Shown here piece after piece: positions 14,026 to 20,594 of a DNA stretch of 22,247 nucleotides. How positions within the stretch are numbered: position 1 is the first letter of the stretch; each line of letters opens with the position of its first letter. The notes beneath the pieces are model-generated. The model saw only the letters and a list, made by a program, of their open reading frames with translations, was not told where the DNA came from and searched no databases. The position numbers and the translations under genes are program-made. The DNA is from JANMMJ01 sp964543235 (lineage in GTDB: Bacteria; Pseudomonadota; Alphaproteobacteria; Rhizobiales; Aestuariivirgaceae), in contig CAZIXE010000062.1 in NCBI GenBank assembly GCA_964543235.1, forward strand, positions 1 through 22,247, in the 5' to 3' direction.

Positions 14026-14325
14026 TCAAGCGTCGGGCTTGACCCGAGAGGCCATAAACTTCGCCGCATAATAAGCGGCATATGCAAGGATTGCGTTGAC
14101 GATGAAAAGTGGCAGCATCCGCGCATAGGGATCAAGCCCCAGTTGCTCCCACCACTGCCACAGCGCGCCGAAAAGGAACAGCGAATAGACGGCAGCGGCG
14201 AGCAGCGGCAGCCATATCCGTCCTTGCTTGAAACCGGCAAGCGCCGCCGCGCCCATCATGATCCACACCGCAGGATCGCTTAGCTTGCCCGCAATCTGGC
14301 CGAGCAGAGCCGCGAGAAGTTCCAT
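14026..14325 (-). CDS. Small multi-spanning membrane protein
   Basis: The product is a 99-residue protein with three hydrophobic stretches: about residues 20-34 (VWIMMGAAALAGF), 38-57 (WLPLLAAAVYSLFLFGALWQW) and 70-88 (MLPLFIVNAILAYAAYYAAKF). It is not assigned to a family. GGGGG lies 8 nt before ATG 14325; the ATG at 14331 and GTG at 14334 are in frame but too close to that site. It lies on the same strand as the hypothetical anchor protein about 110 bp downstream. The clear membrane topology makes chance unlikely. Confidence 0.65.
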   Translation of the reverse strand: MELLAALLGQIAGKLSDPAVWIMMGAAALAGFKQGRIWLPLLAAAVYSLFLFGALWQWWEQLGLDPYARMLPLFIVNAILAYAAYYAAKFMASRVKPDA

Positions 14326-14334
14326 TTCCATCAC

Positions 14335-14865
14335 CCCCTGATCTTTGGCGCAAATACGCTCACTTTCCCTGAGCGGCTGAAAGCCACTTCATAAGCGGAC
14401 GTTACCTTGAAAGGGTGGCATTTTTATTGACCCTAAGTCAATGCCTTCCAAGGGGTTCGACGGAATATGGAGAGAAACCGAGAAAGGGCATCCGCCTGCC
14501 TTACGACGGGTATTGAGCTTCCACCGTCAGGACCAGTCTTGCGGGCGGCCTCTTGTGACGCATCACGTTAATATGAGCAGCATAGCATGACTGTCATCAC
14601 CCCGCTTGTTCCTTCCAGCCTTCGCGTTCACGCCTTCGGGATCGATGGCGACTCCGTGGTCTGCGGATCGCGACGTGCCCAATGCGCTTGGTATCATGCG
14701 GCTATCTGTCGGTCAGGGAGGTGGTGGATAAGTGCGGCGGCGTGTCCGCCGGCCTGCTGCTGATGCGCTAGGCGATCGATATCCGGGAAGAAGTCACCTG
14801 AGATTGGGCGGCTCAGGATATCAGGCCCTTTCAGCTTGCCGCATGCGGCCGCAAGCTTGATTGCA
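14335..14865. other. Gene-poor accessory stretch
   Basis: About 530 bp without a convincing gene. A short plus-strand frame at 14587-14763 (MTVITPLVPSSLRVHAFG...) and a 29-codon frame starting near 14682 have no ribosome binding site and no recognisable family. An ATTGAC/GTCAAT dyad lies at about 14428-14444. Base composition is less GC-rich than the core genes. It may contain remnants of lost genes, but I cannot identify any. Confidence 0.4.
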
Positions 14866-14894
14866 TTTACAGAAGCACCGGAAGCCTGTATATA
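14866..14894 (+). promoter_or_regulatory. Promoter of the toxin-antitoxin operon
   Basis: TTTACA (14866-14871) and TATATA (14889-14894) are separated by 17 nt. The -10 lies inside the palindromic repeat at 14886-14908, so binding there would block RNA polymerase. The predicted start is about 20 nt before the antitoxin ATG. Confidence 0.65.
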
Positions 14895-14908
14895 CATTGC
14901 ATATACAG
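14886..14908. promoter_or_regulatory. Autoregulatory operator of the toxin-antitoxin operon
   Basis: CTGTATAT and ATATACAG form a perfect 8-bp dyad with a 7-nt spacer. The region can also be read as two copies of TGYATATACA (14887-14896 and 14898-14907) spaced 11 bp, one helical turn, as expected for cooperative binding of ribbon-helix-helix antitoxin dimers. Confidence 0.7.
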
Positions 14909-14919
14909 AGGAACACCCC

Positions 14920-15177
14920 ATGACTGCCCTGAGCCTCCGGATAAGTGACAAGGACCGCCAGCTCATCGACCGGGCGGCCCAGGCCCTCAACAAGACGCGC
15001 ACCGAATTCATGCTCGACAGCGCCCGCGCCGCGGCGACCGATGCGCTGCTCGACCAGCGGCTCTTCATGCTCGATGACAAGAGCTTCAAGGCCATGGAGA
15101 AGGCGATCGCCGATGCGCCCAAGGCCGCCGATGTGGCAAGAGCCTTGCGGCGGCGGCCTTCGCCGTGGAAGGCATAG
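14920..15177 (+). CDS. DUF1778 antitoxin (TacA-like, ribbon-helix-helix)
   Basis: This 85-residue protein should neutralise the acetyltransferase toxin encoded next to it and repress the operon. The N-terminus TALSLRISDKDRQLIDRAAQALNKTRTEFML is a typical ribbon-helix-helix DNA-binding domain of the DUF1778/TacA family. The C-terminal half, with RLFMLDDKSFKAMEKAI and a basic tail RALRRRPSPWKA, is the expected toxin-wrapping segment. GAGGA lies 9 nt before the ATG at 14920. The stop overlaps the toxin's GTG start by 13 bp, giving the conserved antitoxin-first order with translational coupling. Promoter and operator are directly upstream. Confidence 0.9.
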   Translation: MTALSLRISDKDRQLIDRAAQALNKTRTEFMLDSARAAATDALLDQRLFMLDDKSFKAMEKAIADAPKAADVARALRRRPSPWKA

Positions 15178-15638
15178 ACGCGCCCCGGCTGCTCGAAGCC
15201 GGTGACGATGCCGCAGGCTTTGACTGCGGCGTTCCCGTGCTCAATGACTGGCTTCGCAAGCGCGCCCTGCCCAATCACCTGAGCGGCGCGTCACGATGCT
15301 ATGTGGCCACGATCGGCCGTCGCATCGTCGCCTACTACTGCCTCTCGGCCGGCGCCATCCACCACGAAGCCGTGCCGGGAAACATTCGCCGCAACATGCC
15401 GCAGCCCATTCCCGTCCTCGTCATGGGACGGTTGGCCGTCGACACGTCCTGTCAGGGTCGCGGCCTCGGACCCGCTCTTCTGCAGCATGCGCTGGAGCGG
15501 ACGGCGGCGGCGGCCGAGATCGCCGGCATCCGCGCCCTTCTCGTCCACGCCAAGGACCAGAAGGCCTCGGCCTTCTACACGCACTTCGGCTTCGTGGCAT
15601 CGCCGCTCGATCCGCTGACCCTGCTGGTGCGGATCTGA
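15165..15638 (+). CDS. GNAT-family acetyltransferase toxin (TacT-like)
   Basis: The 157-residue product is a GNAT acetyltransferase of the toxin type that acetylates the amino group of aminoacyl-tRNA and blocks translation. Visible motifs are FDCGVPVLNDWLRKRALPN at 19-37, a stretch conserved in TacT/AtaT-like toxins, RCYVATIGRRIVAYYCLSAGA at 44-64, the acetyl-CoA-binding QGRGLGPALLQHAL at 97-110, and KASAFYTHFGF with catalytic-type Tyr138. The GTG at 15165 lies inside the antitoxin gene. Family length is normal and no truncation is visible, so the pair looks functional. Which aminoacyl-tRNA it targets cannot be read from sequence. Confidence 0.9.
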   Translation: MEGIDAPRLLEAGDDAAGFDCGVPVLNDWLRKRALPNHLSGASRCYVATIGRRIVAYYCLSAGAIHHEAVPGNIRRNMPQPIPVLVMGRLAVDTSCQGRGLGPALLQHALERTAAAAEIAGIRALLVHAKDQKASAFYTHFGFVASPLDPLTLLVRI

Positions 15639-15652
15639 ACCCGCCGGCGTTT

Positions 15653-15672
15653 GGGCCGCCGGTTGATCGCCG
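15653..15672. repeat. 20-bp direct repeat, copy 1
   Basis: The 20-mer GGGCCGCCGGTTGATCGCCG begins 14 bp after the toxin stop and recurs exactly at 15790-15809. The 137-bp spacing encloses a REP-like palindrome. It may mark an insertion or a local duplication. Confidence 0.6.
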
Positions 15673-15745
15673 CCAGCCGCCTCTTCATGGGCCTCGACAC
15701 GCAACTGATCGACGACGAAAAACATCAATGCGCAGAACCCGGCAC

Positions 15746-15773
15746 CGTCATGCCAGCGCCGGCTGGGGTGACG
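15746..15773. repeat. REP-like imperfect palindrome
   Basis: CGTCA and TGACG form the outer arms and CCAGC/GCTGG the inner stem around a 4-nt loop, with a two-base mismatch region between. This resembles dispersed GTCAT-type intergenic palindromes common in Proteobacteria. It lies between the toxin and the L,D-transpeptidase genes and could end transcripts from the former. Confidence 0.5.
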
Positions 15774-15789
15774 AATGGGGGGAAGGATC

Positions 15790-15809
15790 GGGCCGCCGGT
15801 TGATCGCCG
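15790..15809. repeat. 20-bp direct repeat, copy 2
   Basis: This is an exact second copy of the 20-mer at 15653-15672, located 43 bp before the L,D-transpeptidase start. Confidence 0.6.
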
Positions 15810-15852
15810 GCCCTCCCGGCGTTAGAATTCTCCCTTACTGTCGGAGGGGGAC

Positions 15853-16452
15853 ATGCCGATGCTGCTGTCACGGAGAGACCTGCTGGCGTCCCTGCTGGCT
15901 GCGGGCCTCATGCCGGCTGCGAGCCTCGAGGCCGCGGCGGAGGAGCCGTTCCCGGTCAATGCCGCGGAAGTGAAGAAGCTGGCCTACAAGTGGCAGCGCC
16001 GCGATGTCGAGTTCGCAACCCGCGAACCGGCGGGCACCATCGTCATCGACCATGGCAGCCGCTTCCTCTACCACGTGCTGGGCGGCGGCATGGCCACCCG
16101 CTACGGCGTCTCGGTCGGCAAGGGCAGCAAGGCCTGGTTCGGCGAGACGGTTGTCGCCCGGATGGTGAAATGGCCGGTGTGGACGCCGACCCCGGATCAT
16201 CTCGAGCGCTACCCGAGCCTTGCCAAGTGGTCGGGCGGCATGCCCGGCGGGCCCGAGAACCCCATGGGCGCCCGCGCCCTCTACCTCTTCCAGGGCGACG
16301 TCGATACCACCTACCGCATCCATGGCGGCACCAAACCGCGCGACATCGGCCGCGCCATGACCGCCGGCTGTTTCGGCCTCCTCAATATCGACGCCATCCA
16401 CCTCTGCGACCGCGTGGCGGTAGGCGCCAGGGTGGTGGTGACGAGGGGATAG
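15853..16452 (+). CDS. L,D-transpeptidase family protein (YkuD domain) with Tat-type signal
   Basis: This 199-residue protein starts with MPMLLSRRDLLASLLAAGLMPAASLEAAAEE, a twin-arginine export signal likely cleaved near residue 28, so it acts in the periplasm. The YkuD domain contains GTIVIDHGSRFLYHVLGGG, RYGVSVGKG, PENPMGARALYLF and the catalytic region RIHGGTK...TAGCFGLLN with His157 and Cys173. Family members cross-link peptidoglycan or attach proteins to it. In most homologues the cysteine is followed by a bulky residue and Arg; here that Arg position is Gly175, which may affect activity. ATG 15853 has GGAGGGGGAC immediately upstream. The gene stands alone on its strand. Confidence 0.9.
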   Translation: MPMLLSRRDLLASLLAAGLMPAASLEAAAEEPFPVNAAEVKKLAYKWQRRDVEFATREPAGTIVIDHGSRFLYHVLGGGMATRYGVSVGKGSKAWFGETVVARMVKWPVWTPTPDHLERYPSLAKWSGGMPGGPENPMGARALYLFQGDVDTTYRIHGGTKPRDIGRAMTAGCFGLLNIDAIHLCDRVAVGARVVVTRG

Positions 16453-16504
16453 AGTTGTCCGCCATCCGTGGAAGTGCCGGCCGCACTGTGCTAAGAACCG
16501 GCTC

Positions 16505-16735
16505 ATGAACGCCATCGTCCGGAAGATACTCGATCGCGCCGCCCGCTGGCCCGAAGAGGACCAGGAGGAACTGGCCCAGGCCGCGCTCGAAATCGAGTTG
16601 CGCCGCCAGCCCGCTTACCACGCTTCCGCAGCCGAGCTTGCCGCCATCGATAGTGCGCTCGCCGAGATCGACCGCGGCGGCCTGGCGAGCGTGGCAGAGC
16701 TTGAGGCATTGCTGGCCAAGTATCGCAGCGCATGA
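16505..16735 (+). CDS. Small antitoxin-like protein paired with a broken ParE toxin
   Basis: This 76-residue acidic helical protein reads LDRAARWPEEDQEELAQAALEIE, then SAAELAAIDSALAEIDRGGLASVAELEALLAKY. The pattern (helical N-terminus, AIxxALAEIxRGxxAS, C-terminal helix ending in K/H) matches small antitoxins that precede ParE/RelE toxins in Alphaproteobacteria. The stop overlaps the toxin ATG by 4 bp (ATGA), the usual coupled arrangement. The toxin itself is truncated, so this antitoxin is now an orphan locally; it could still bind DNA or counter related toxins. No strong ribosome binding site is visible before ATG 16505. Confidence 0.75.
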   Translation: MNAIVRKILDRAARWPEEDQEELAQAALEIELRRQPAYHASAAELAAIDSALAEIDRGGLASVAELEALLAKYRSA

Positions 16736-16818
16736 AGCTGCGCTGGTCCGCGTCTGCTCTGGACGATCTCCGCGCCATTCTCCGCCACCTTGAAACCGAA
16801 AACCCCGTCGCCGCCTGT
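16732..16818 (+). pseudogene. Truncated ParE/RelE-family toxin remnant
   Basis: The first 28 codons encode MKLRWSASALDDLRAILRHL followed by ETENPVAA, the classic N-terminus of ParE/RelE toxins, which are normally about 90-100 residues. After ENPVAA the similarity stops abruptly near 16815. The frame stays open to 17196 only by running antisense through the neighbouring membrane protein gene. I found no continuation of the toxin in the other frames, so the 3' two-thirds appear deleted. Loss of the toxin is tolerated because the antitoxin is intact. Confidence 0.75.
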
Positions 16819-16881
16819 TATCCGATGCGACCGTCTTTCATGAGGCCTGTCATCCGAGCTGTCGAAGCCGACCCGTTCCAG

Positions 16882-17274
16882 TCACATCCCCGGATCGCGC
16901 GGGGGTGGCGGTGCGACCATCGCGATCACCCGGTAGACCGGCCCCAGGAAGGCGCCGATGACCGAAAGCGGCACGAAGCCGCTCTGCCAGAACCTCGGTC
17001 CCGGCGTGATGCCGTAGCCGAACGACAGCACGAGATCGACCATGAGGTATGCGGCACCGGCGGCAACCAGGTAATAGGCATGGCCGCCAATGCCGAACGC
17101 CTCGCCCGCCGCGAACAGGATGACGATCGCCAGCGTGGCGAGACCGATAAGGCCCTGGACCTCGCGCGACGGTGCTGCCGCCATGCCGAACCATGACGGC
17201 ACGATCACCGCCAGTGCCGTCCCTGCCGCCACGACGAGCGCCAGCCCGGCGAGAATGCGCAAGCCCCGCCGCAT
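16882..17274 (-). CDS. Small membrane protein, third gene of the rlmN operon
   Basis: This 130-residue protein has four hydrophobic segments: roughly residues 6-25, 35-55, 60-85 and 100-118. It starts MRRGLRILAGLALVVAAG and ends in a proline-rich tail (APPPPRDPGM). I do not recognise the family. ATG 17274 overlaps the upstream stop by one base (TGATG), so it is coupled to the preceding membrane protein and through it to rlmN. Its 3' end faces the truncated ParE remnant 63 bp away, which may mark the border between core and accessory DNA. Confidence 0.75.
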   Translation of the reverse strand: MRRGLRILAGLALVVAAGTALAVIVPSWFGMAAAPSREVQGLIGLATLAIVILFAAGEAFGIGGHAYYLVAAGAAYLMVDLVLSFGYGITPGPRFWQSGFVPLSVIGAFLGPVYRVIAMVAPPPPRDPGM

Positions 17275-17735
17275 CACCGCGCCCTTCGCAGGCCCGCGTT
17301 GCGCCCGGCGATCAGCCAGTGCACGGCACCGCCCGCCAGCGCCGCCACCACGGCGGCCAGCGTGATCAGCCATTTGGTCGAAGACATGCCGGCAAACCAC
17401 GACGCATCAAGCCTGAAGCTGCCCGTGAGCCCCACCGCGAGCGCCAGCCCGAGATGGACAGGCAATGCCCGGAGCGCCAGCGCTTCCGCGACGAGGCCGG
17501 CGACCGCCGCCGGCACCGCCGTGAAGGCCGCCGCGCCGGCCAGCAGGAAGGTGAAGACCACCGGTATCGCCAGGGCAAAGACCGGGCCGAGGCCGAGCCA
17601 GTCCCACAAGCCCCCGTCCGGCACGGCAAAGCTGATCAGCATCAGCATGAGGAGAAAGCTCGCCGTGGCGGTGGCCAGCGCCGCGAGATAGCCCAGCACG
17701 GCCAGCACGACGCGCTGCAGCACATGGACGATCAC
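17274..17735 (-). CDS. Membrane protein coupled to rlmN
   Basis: This 153-residue protein starts at a GTG (17735) that overlaps the rlmN stop as GTGA, which fixes the start. Hydrophobic segments lie at about residues 5-32, 42-63, 70-92 and 118-142, giving probably four membrane spans. A short polar loop (FRLDASWFAGMSSTKW) precedes the last. The C-terminus is basic (AGRNAGLRRAR). No family is recognised. The double coupling to rlmN and to the following membrane gene suggests a stable three-gene operon, although RlmN itself is a soluble rRNA-modifying enzyme and the membrane proteins need not be related to it functionally. Confidence 0.75.
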   Translation of the reverse strand: MIVHVLQRVVLAVLGYLAALATATASFLLMLMLISFAVPDGGLWDWLGLGPVFALAIPVVFTFLLAGAAAFTAVPAAVAGLVAEALALRALPVHLGLALAVGLTGSFRLDASWFAGMSSTKWLITLAAVVAALAGGAVHWLIAGRNAGLRRAR

Positions 17736-18925
17736 GGCGCGGCGGCCGCGGGCGCGTGCCGCGCACTGGCCCTGATCTTCTGGCTCTCGCTCCTGAGCTG
17801 GCCGCAGGCCGCCATGATGTCGCGCCCGCGCGGCGTCCTGACCGGCGAGGCATAGCCCGCCTTGTTGAGCACGTCCGCGAAGGCCTCGATGGTTTCCCAC
17901 TCGGAGCACTCGTAAGGCGCGCCCGGCCACGGGTTGAAGGGAATGAGGTTCACCTTTGCGGGGATGCCCTTCAGCAACTGCACCAGCCGCCTGGCATCGG
18001 CGAGACTGTCATTGACGCCTTTCAGCATCACATATTCGAAGGTGATGCGCCGGGCATTGGAGAGCCCCGGATAGGCGCGGCAGGCGTCGAGCAATTGCGC
18101 GATCGGATATTTCCGGTTGAGCGGCACCAGCCGGTTGCGGATCTCGTCCGTTGTTCCATGGAGCGAAATGGCGAGCATCGTGCCGATCTCGGCACCGGCG
18201 CGCGGAATCTCCGGAACCACGCCCGAGGTCGACAGCGTGATCCGCCGCTTCGACAGCGACAGGCCCTCGCCGTCGGCGACGATCGCCATCGCCGTCTTGA
18301 CATTGTCGAAATTGTACAAGGGCTCGCCCATGCCCATCAGCACCACATTGGTGATGTAGCGCCCGCCCGGCGGCGGCTGCGGGTTGGCGGCGATCTGTTG
18401 CGGCCATTCCTCGAGCCGGTCGCGCGCCACCAGCACCTGGCCGACGATCTCCTCGGCGGTAAGATTGCGGACCAGCTTCTGCGTGCCGGTGTGGCAGAAG
18501 CTGCAGGTGAGCGTGCAGCCGACCTGGCTCGAAATGCACAAGGTGCCCCGGTCCTCCTCGGGGATGAAGACCGTTTCCACTTCGTGCCGCTGGCCGCGCG
18601 CGTCGGGGGCGAGCCGCAGCAGCCATTTGCGGGTGCCGTCGCTCGACACCTGCTCGGTAACGATCTCCGGCCGGCCAATCGCGAAATGCTGGGCCAGCGC
18701 CTGCCGCAGCTCCTTCGAGATGTCGGTCATCGTGTCGAAGGAGGTGCTACCCTTGTGGTAGATCCAGTGCCAGATCTGGCGCATGCGCATGCGCCGCTGC
18801 TTCTCCGGCACCCCGGCAACGCCCAGCGCCGCGGCGAGTTCATCGCGCGTGAGCCCGATGAGCGACGGCGGGGCCGGCGCAACGGCCGGTGCCGCCGGGC
18901 GGGTATCGAGGAGGGTGATCGTCAT
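17732..18925 (-). CDS. rlmN: Dual-specificity rRNA/tRNA (adenine-C2) methyltransferase RlmN
   Basis: This 397-residue radical-SAM enzyme methylates C2 of A2503 in 23S rRNA and, in many bacteria, A37 of some tRNAs. The [4Fe-4S] motif CTLTCSFC gives Cys137, Cys141 and Cys144. The two further catalytic cysteines are present as Cys130 (GTLCISSQVG) and Cys374 (GRDIMAACGQL), with the spacing expected from the E. coli enzyme. Other family stretches are RQIWHWIYHKG, VLMGMGEPLYNFDNV, LSTSGVVPEI, AISLHGTTDEIRNRLVP and NLIPFNPWPG. ATG 18925 has GAGG 6 nt upstream; ATG 18937 is an in-frame alternative. It is divergent from the tRNA-Ala gene and coupled to two downstream membrane genes. Confidence 0.96.
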   Translation of the reverse strand: MTITLLDTRPAAPAVAPAPPSLIGLTRDELAAALGVAGVPEKQRRMRMRQIWHWIYHKGSTSFDTMTDISKELRQALAQHFAIGRPEIVTEQVSSDGTRKWLLRLAPDARGQRHEVETVFIPEEDRGTLCISSQVGCTLTCSFCHTGTQKLVRNLTAEEIVGQVLVARDRLEEWPQQIAANPQPPPGGRYITNVVLMGMGEPLYNFDNVKTAMAIVADGEGLSLSKRRITLSTSGVVPEIPRAGAEIGTMLAISLHGTTDEIRNRLVPLNRKYPIAQLLDACRAYPGLSNARRITFEYVMLKGVNDSLADARRLVQLLKGIPAKVNLIPFNPWPGAPYECSEWETIEAFADVLNKAGYASPVRTPRGRDIMAACGQLRSESQKIRASARHAPAAAAP

Positions 18926-18972
18926 GGCGCGCCTCATAGCACAGGCTTTGCGGCAAGGCGAAGGCATGCGGC

Positions 18973-19002
18973 TTGACAGCGGGGGAAGCCCCCTCCTATG
19001 TA
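18973..19002 (+). promoter_or_regulatory. Promoter of tRNA-Ala
   Basis: TTGACA (18973-18978) and TATGTA (18997-19002) are separated by 18 nt and placed about 16 bp before the tRNA. The spacer is itself a GC palindrome (GGGG-GAAG-CCCC). Confidence 0.7.
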
Positions 19003-19018
19003 GCCCGCAACCCGTCGG

Positions 19019-19094
19019 GGGGCAGTAGCTCAGTTGGGAGAGCGCGGCGTTCGCAATGCCGAGGTCAGGGGTTCGATCCCCCTCTGCTCCACCA
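19019..19094 (+). tRNA. tRNA-Ala (anticodon CGC)
   Basis: A complete 76-nt cloverleaf with encoded CCA. The acceptor stem GGGGCAG/CTGCTCC contains the G3-U70 wobble pair, the universal alanine identity element. The D-arm is GCTC...GAGC, the anticodon stem CGGCG/TGCCG encloses TTCGCAA with anticodon CGC (reads GCG), and the T-arm is AGGGG-TTCGATC-CCCCT. The discriminator base is A. Stems are well paired. It converges on a sugar-acid gene that ends 27 bp downstream. Confidence 0.97.
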
Positions 19095-19121
19095 GGTTGT
19101 CCGGCCTTCCGCCTGTCCGGC

Positions 19122-20594
19122 TCATGCGCCCGCGATCCGGCGCACCGTCGCCAGCGCGCCCTGCCTGTAGAGCGATTCCACGTGACCGGTGAGCACTTCG
19201 CGGAAGCCATTGTCCTGCGGCAGGTCGGCCCCGAACACGTCCCGCACCGACAGCAGCGTCTCGACCAGCCGCGGCGCCGATGCCCCGGCTTCCGCCGCGA
19301 GGCCGCTGAGCCGCGCCGCCAGCGGATCGCGCACGTCGATCGCCCCGCCCGTCTCGTCGATGCCCGTCACATAGCGCATCCAGCCGGCCACCCCCAGTGC
19401 CAGCCGGGTGATCGGCGCGCCGCGCCGCAGCCGGTCACGGATGGTGCCCAGCAGGCGTTGCGGCAGCTTCTGGCTGCCATCCATGGCGATCTGCCAGGTC
19501 CTGTGCCGCAGTGCCGGATTGGCGAAACGCTCGAGCAGGGCATCGCGATAGCTTTCAAGCGCGTGGCGCTCCATGGCCAGCGTGTCCATGACCTCATCCG
19601 TCATGAGCTGGTGGATCAGCGCCCGGAACGAGGCGTCCGCGATCACCTCGCTGACCAGTTCGAAGCCGGCCAGATAGCCGAGATAGGCCAGCGTCGAATG
19701 GCTGCCGTTCAGCATCCTGAGCTTCATGAGTTCGAACGGCCGGACATCCGCGACCAGCTGCGCACCCACCGCTTCGAAGCGCGGCCGCCCTGCCGGGAAC
19801 CGGTCCTCGATGACCCACTGGGTGAACGGCTCGGTCACCACCGGCCAGGCGTCTTCGAGCCCGGTCAGTTCCGCCACCAGCCGGCGATCGTCGTCCGTGG
19901 TGGCCGGCACGATCCGGTCGACCATGGTCGACGGGAAGGCGACATCGCGGCCGATGAAGCCGGCCAGCTCCGCGCTCCGCAAGCCCGCGAAACCTTCGCA
20001 GATCCTGGCGGTCGTCTCGCCATTGGCCGGCAGGTTGTCGCAGCACAGCACCGTGAACGGGGCGATGCCGCGCTCCCGGCGGAGTTCGAGGGCGCGCACG
20101 ATGAGGCCGGGAGCGCTCACCGGCTCTTCGGGATGCGCGAGATCATGGCGCACATCGGGATGTTCGGGGTCGATCTGCCCCGTGGCCGGATCGTGGCAGT
20201 AACCCTTTTCGGTAACGGTGAGCGACACGATGCGGATGCGCGGATCGGTCATGGCCGCGATCAGCGCCTGCCGCTGGGTCCCGGCGTCCAGCACATCGAG
20301 CAAGCTGCCGATCACCCGCGTCTGCGTTCCCGCCCCGCTGCGCGTCACATGCGTGTAGAGGAAATCCTGCGGCGCCAGCGCCATACGCGTGTCGGCCCGG
20401 CGCAGCGAGGCGGCAATGATGCCCCATGACGGATCGCCCGCCAGGATGCCGTCCACATATTCCGCCACATGGGCGCGGTGGAAGGCGCCGGCACCGAGAT
20501 GGACCATGCCGGGCGTAACCTGCGCACGGTCATAGGCAAGCGGTGTCTTGAGCGTGCGGAGGCTAAGCCGGGGGCGCGTGCCGCTGTCAGTCAA
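19122..20594 (-). CDS. Mannitol dehydrogenase-family oxidoreductase (fructuronate/tagaturonate reductase-like)
   Basis: This 490-residue long-chain polyol dehydrogenase is related to UxuB, UxaB and mannitol 2-dehydrogenase. The N-terminus has AYDRAQVTPGMVHLGAGAFHRAHVAEYVD with the nucleotide-binding GAGAFHRAH. SLTVTEKGYCHDP and PFTVLCCDNLPANGE follow, then TMVDRIVPATT, EPFTQWVIED and the catalytic KLRMLNGSHSTLAYLGYL. Such enzymes reduce D-fructuronate to D-mannonate, D-tagaturonate to D-altronate, or fructose to mannitol. The neighbouring LgoD-like gene favours a sugar-acid substrate. The start is a TTG (20594) overlapping the upstream stop by 8 bp; no other start precedes the conserved N-terminus. 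The ribosome binding site is weak, consistent with coupling. Confidence 0.88.
   Translation of the reverse strand: MTDSGTRPRLSLRTLKTPLAYDRAQVTPGMVHLGAGAFHRAHVAEYVDGILAGDPSWGIIAASLRRADTRMALAPQDFLYTHVTRSGAGTQTRVIGSLLDVLDAGTQRQALIAAMTDPRIRIVSLTVTEKGYCHDPATGQIDPEHPDVRHDLAHPEEPVSAPGLIVRALELRRERGIAPFTVLCCDNLPANGETTARICEGFAGLRSAELAGFIGRDVAFPSTMVDRIVPATTDDDRRLVAELTGLEDAWPVVTEPFTQWVIEDRFPAGRPRFEAVGAQLVADVRPFELMKLRMLNGSHSTLAYLGYLAGFELVSEVIADASFRALIHQLMTDEVMDTLAMERHALESYRDALLERFANPALRHRTWQIAMDGSQKLPQRLLGTIRDRLRRGAPITRLALGVAGWMRYVTGIDETGGAIDVRDPLAARLSGLAAEAGASAPRLVETLLSVRDVFGADLPQDNGFREVLTGHVESLYRQGALATVRRIAGA

Noticed and set aside
14418..14450. Hairpin ATTGAC/GTCAAT next to a T-run, considered as terminator
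   Set aside because: The T-run lies on the 5' side of the hairpin on the plus strand and becomes an A-run after it on the minus strand, so neither strand has terminator polarity.
14694..15278. Minus-strand frame of 194 codons over the antitoxin gene
   Set aside because: It runs antisense through the DUF1778 gene and its operator. The plus-strand genes have clear families, promoter and ribosome binding site.
15673..15745. Possible coding remnant between the 20-bp repeats (SRLFMGLDTQLIDDEK)
   Set aside because: It is vaguely protein-like, but there is no start, no ribosome binding site and no recognisable family; it is too short to call.
16732..17196. 154-codon continuous frame starting with the ParE N-terminus
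   Set aside because: Only the first 28 codons resemble a toxin; the rest is antisense to a membrane protein gene with clear hydrophobic segments, so the frame is a truncated toxin with readthrough.
17756..18976. Plus-strand frame of 406 codons opposite rlmN
   Set aside because: It is antisense to an unmistakable RlmN with all catalytic cysteines, and shows shadow-frame composition.
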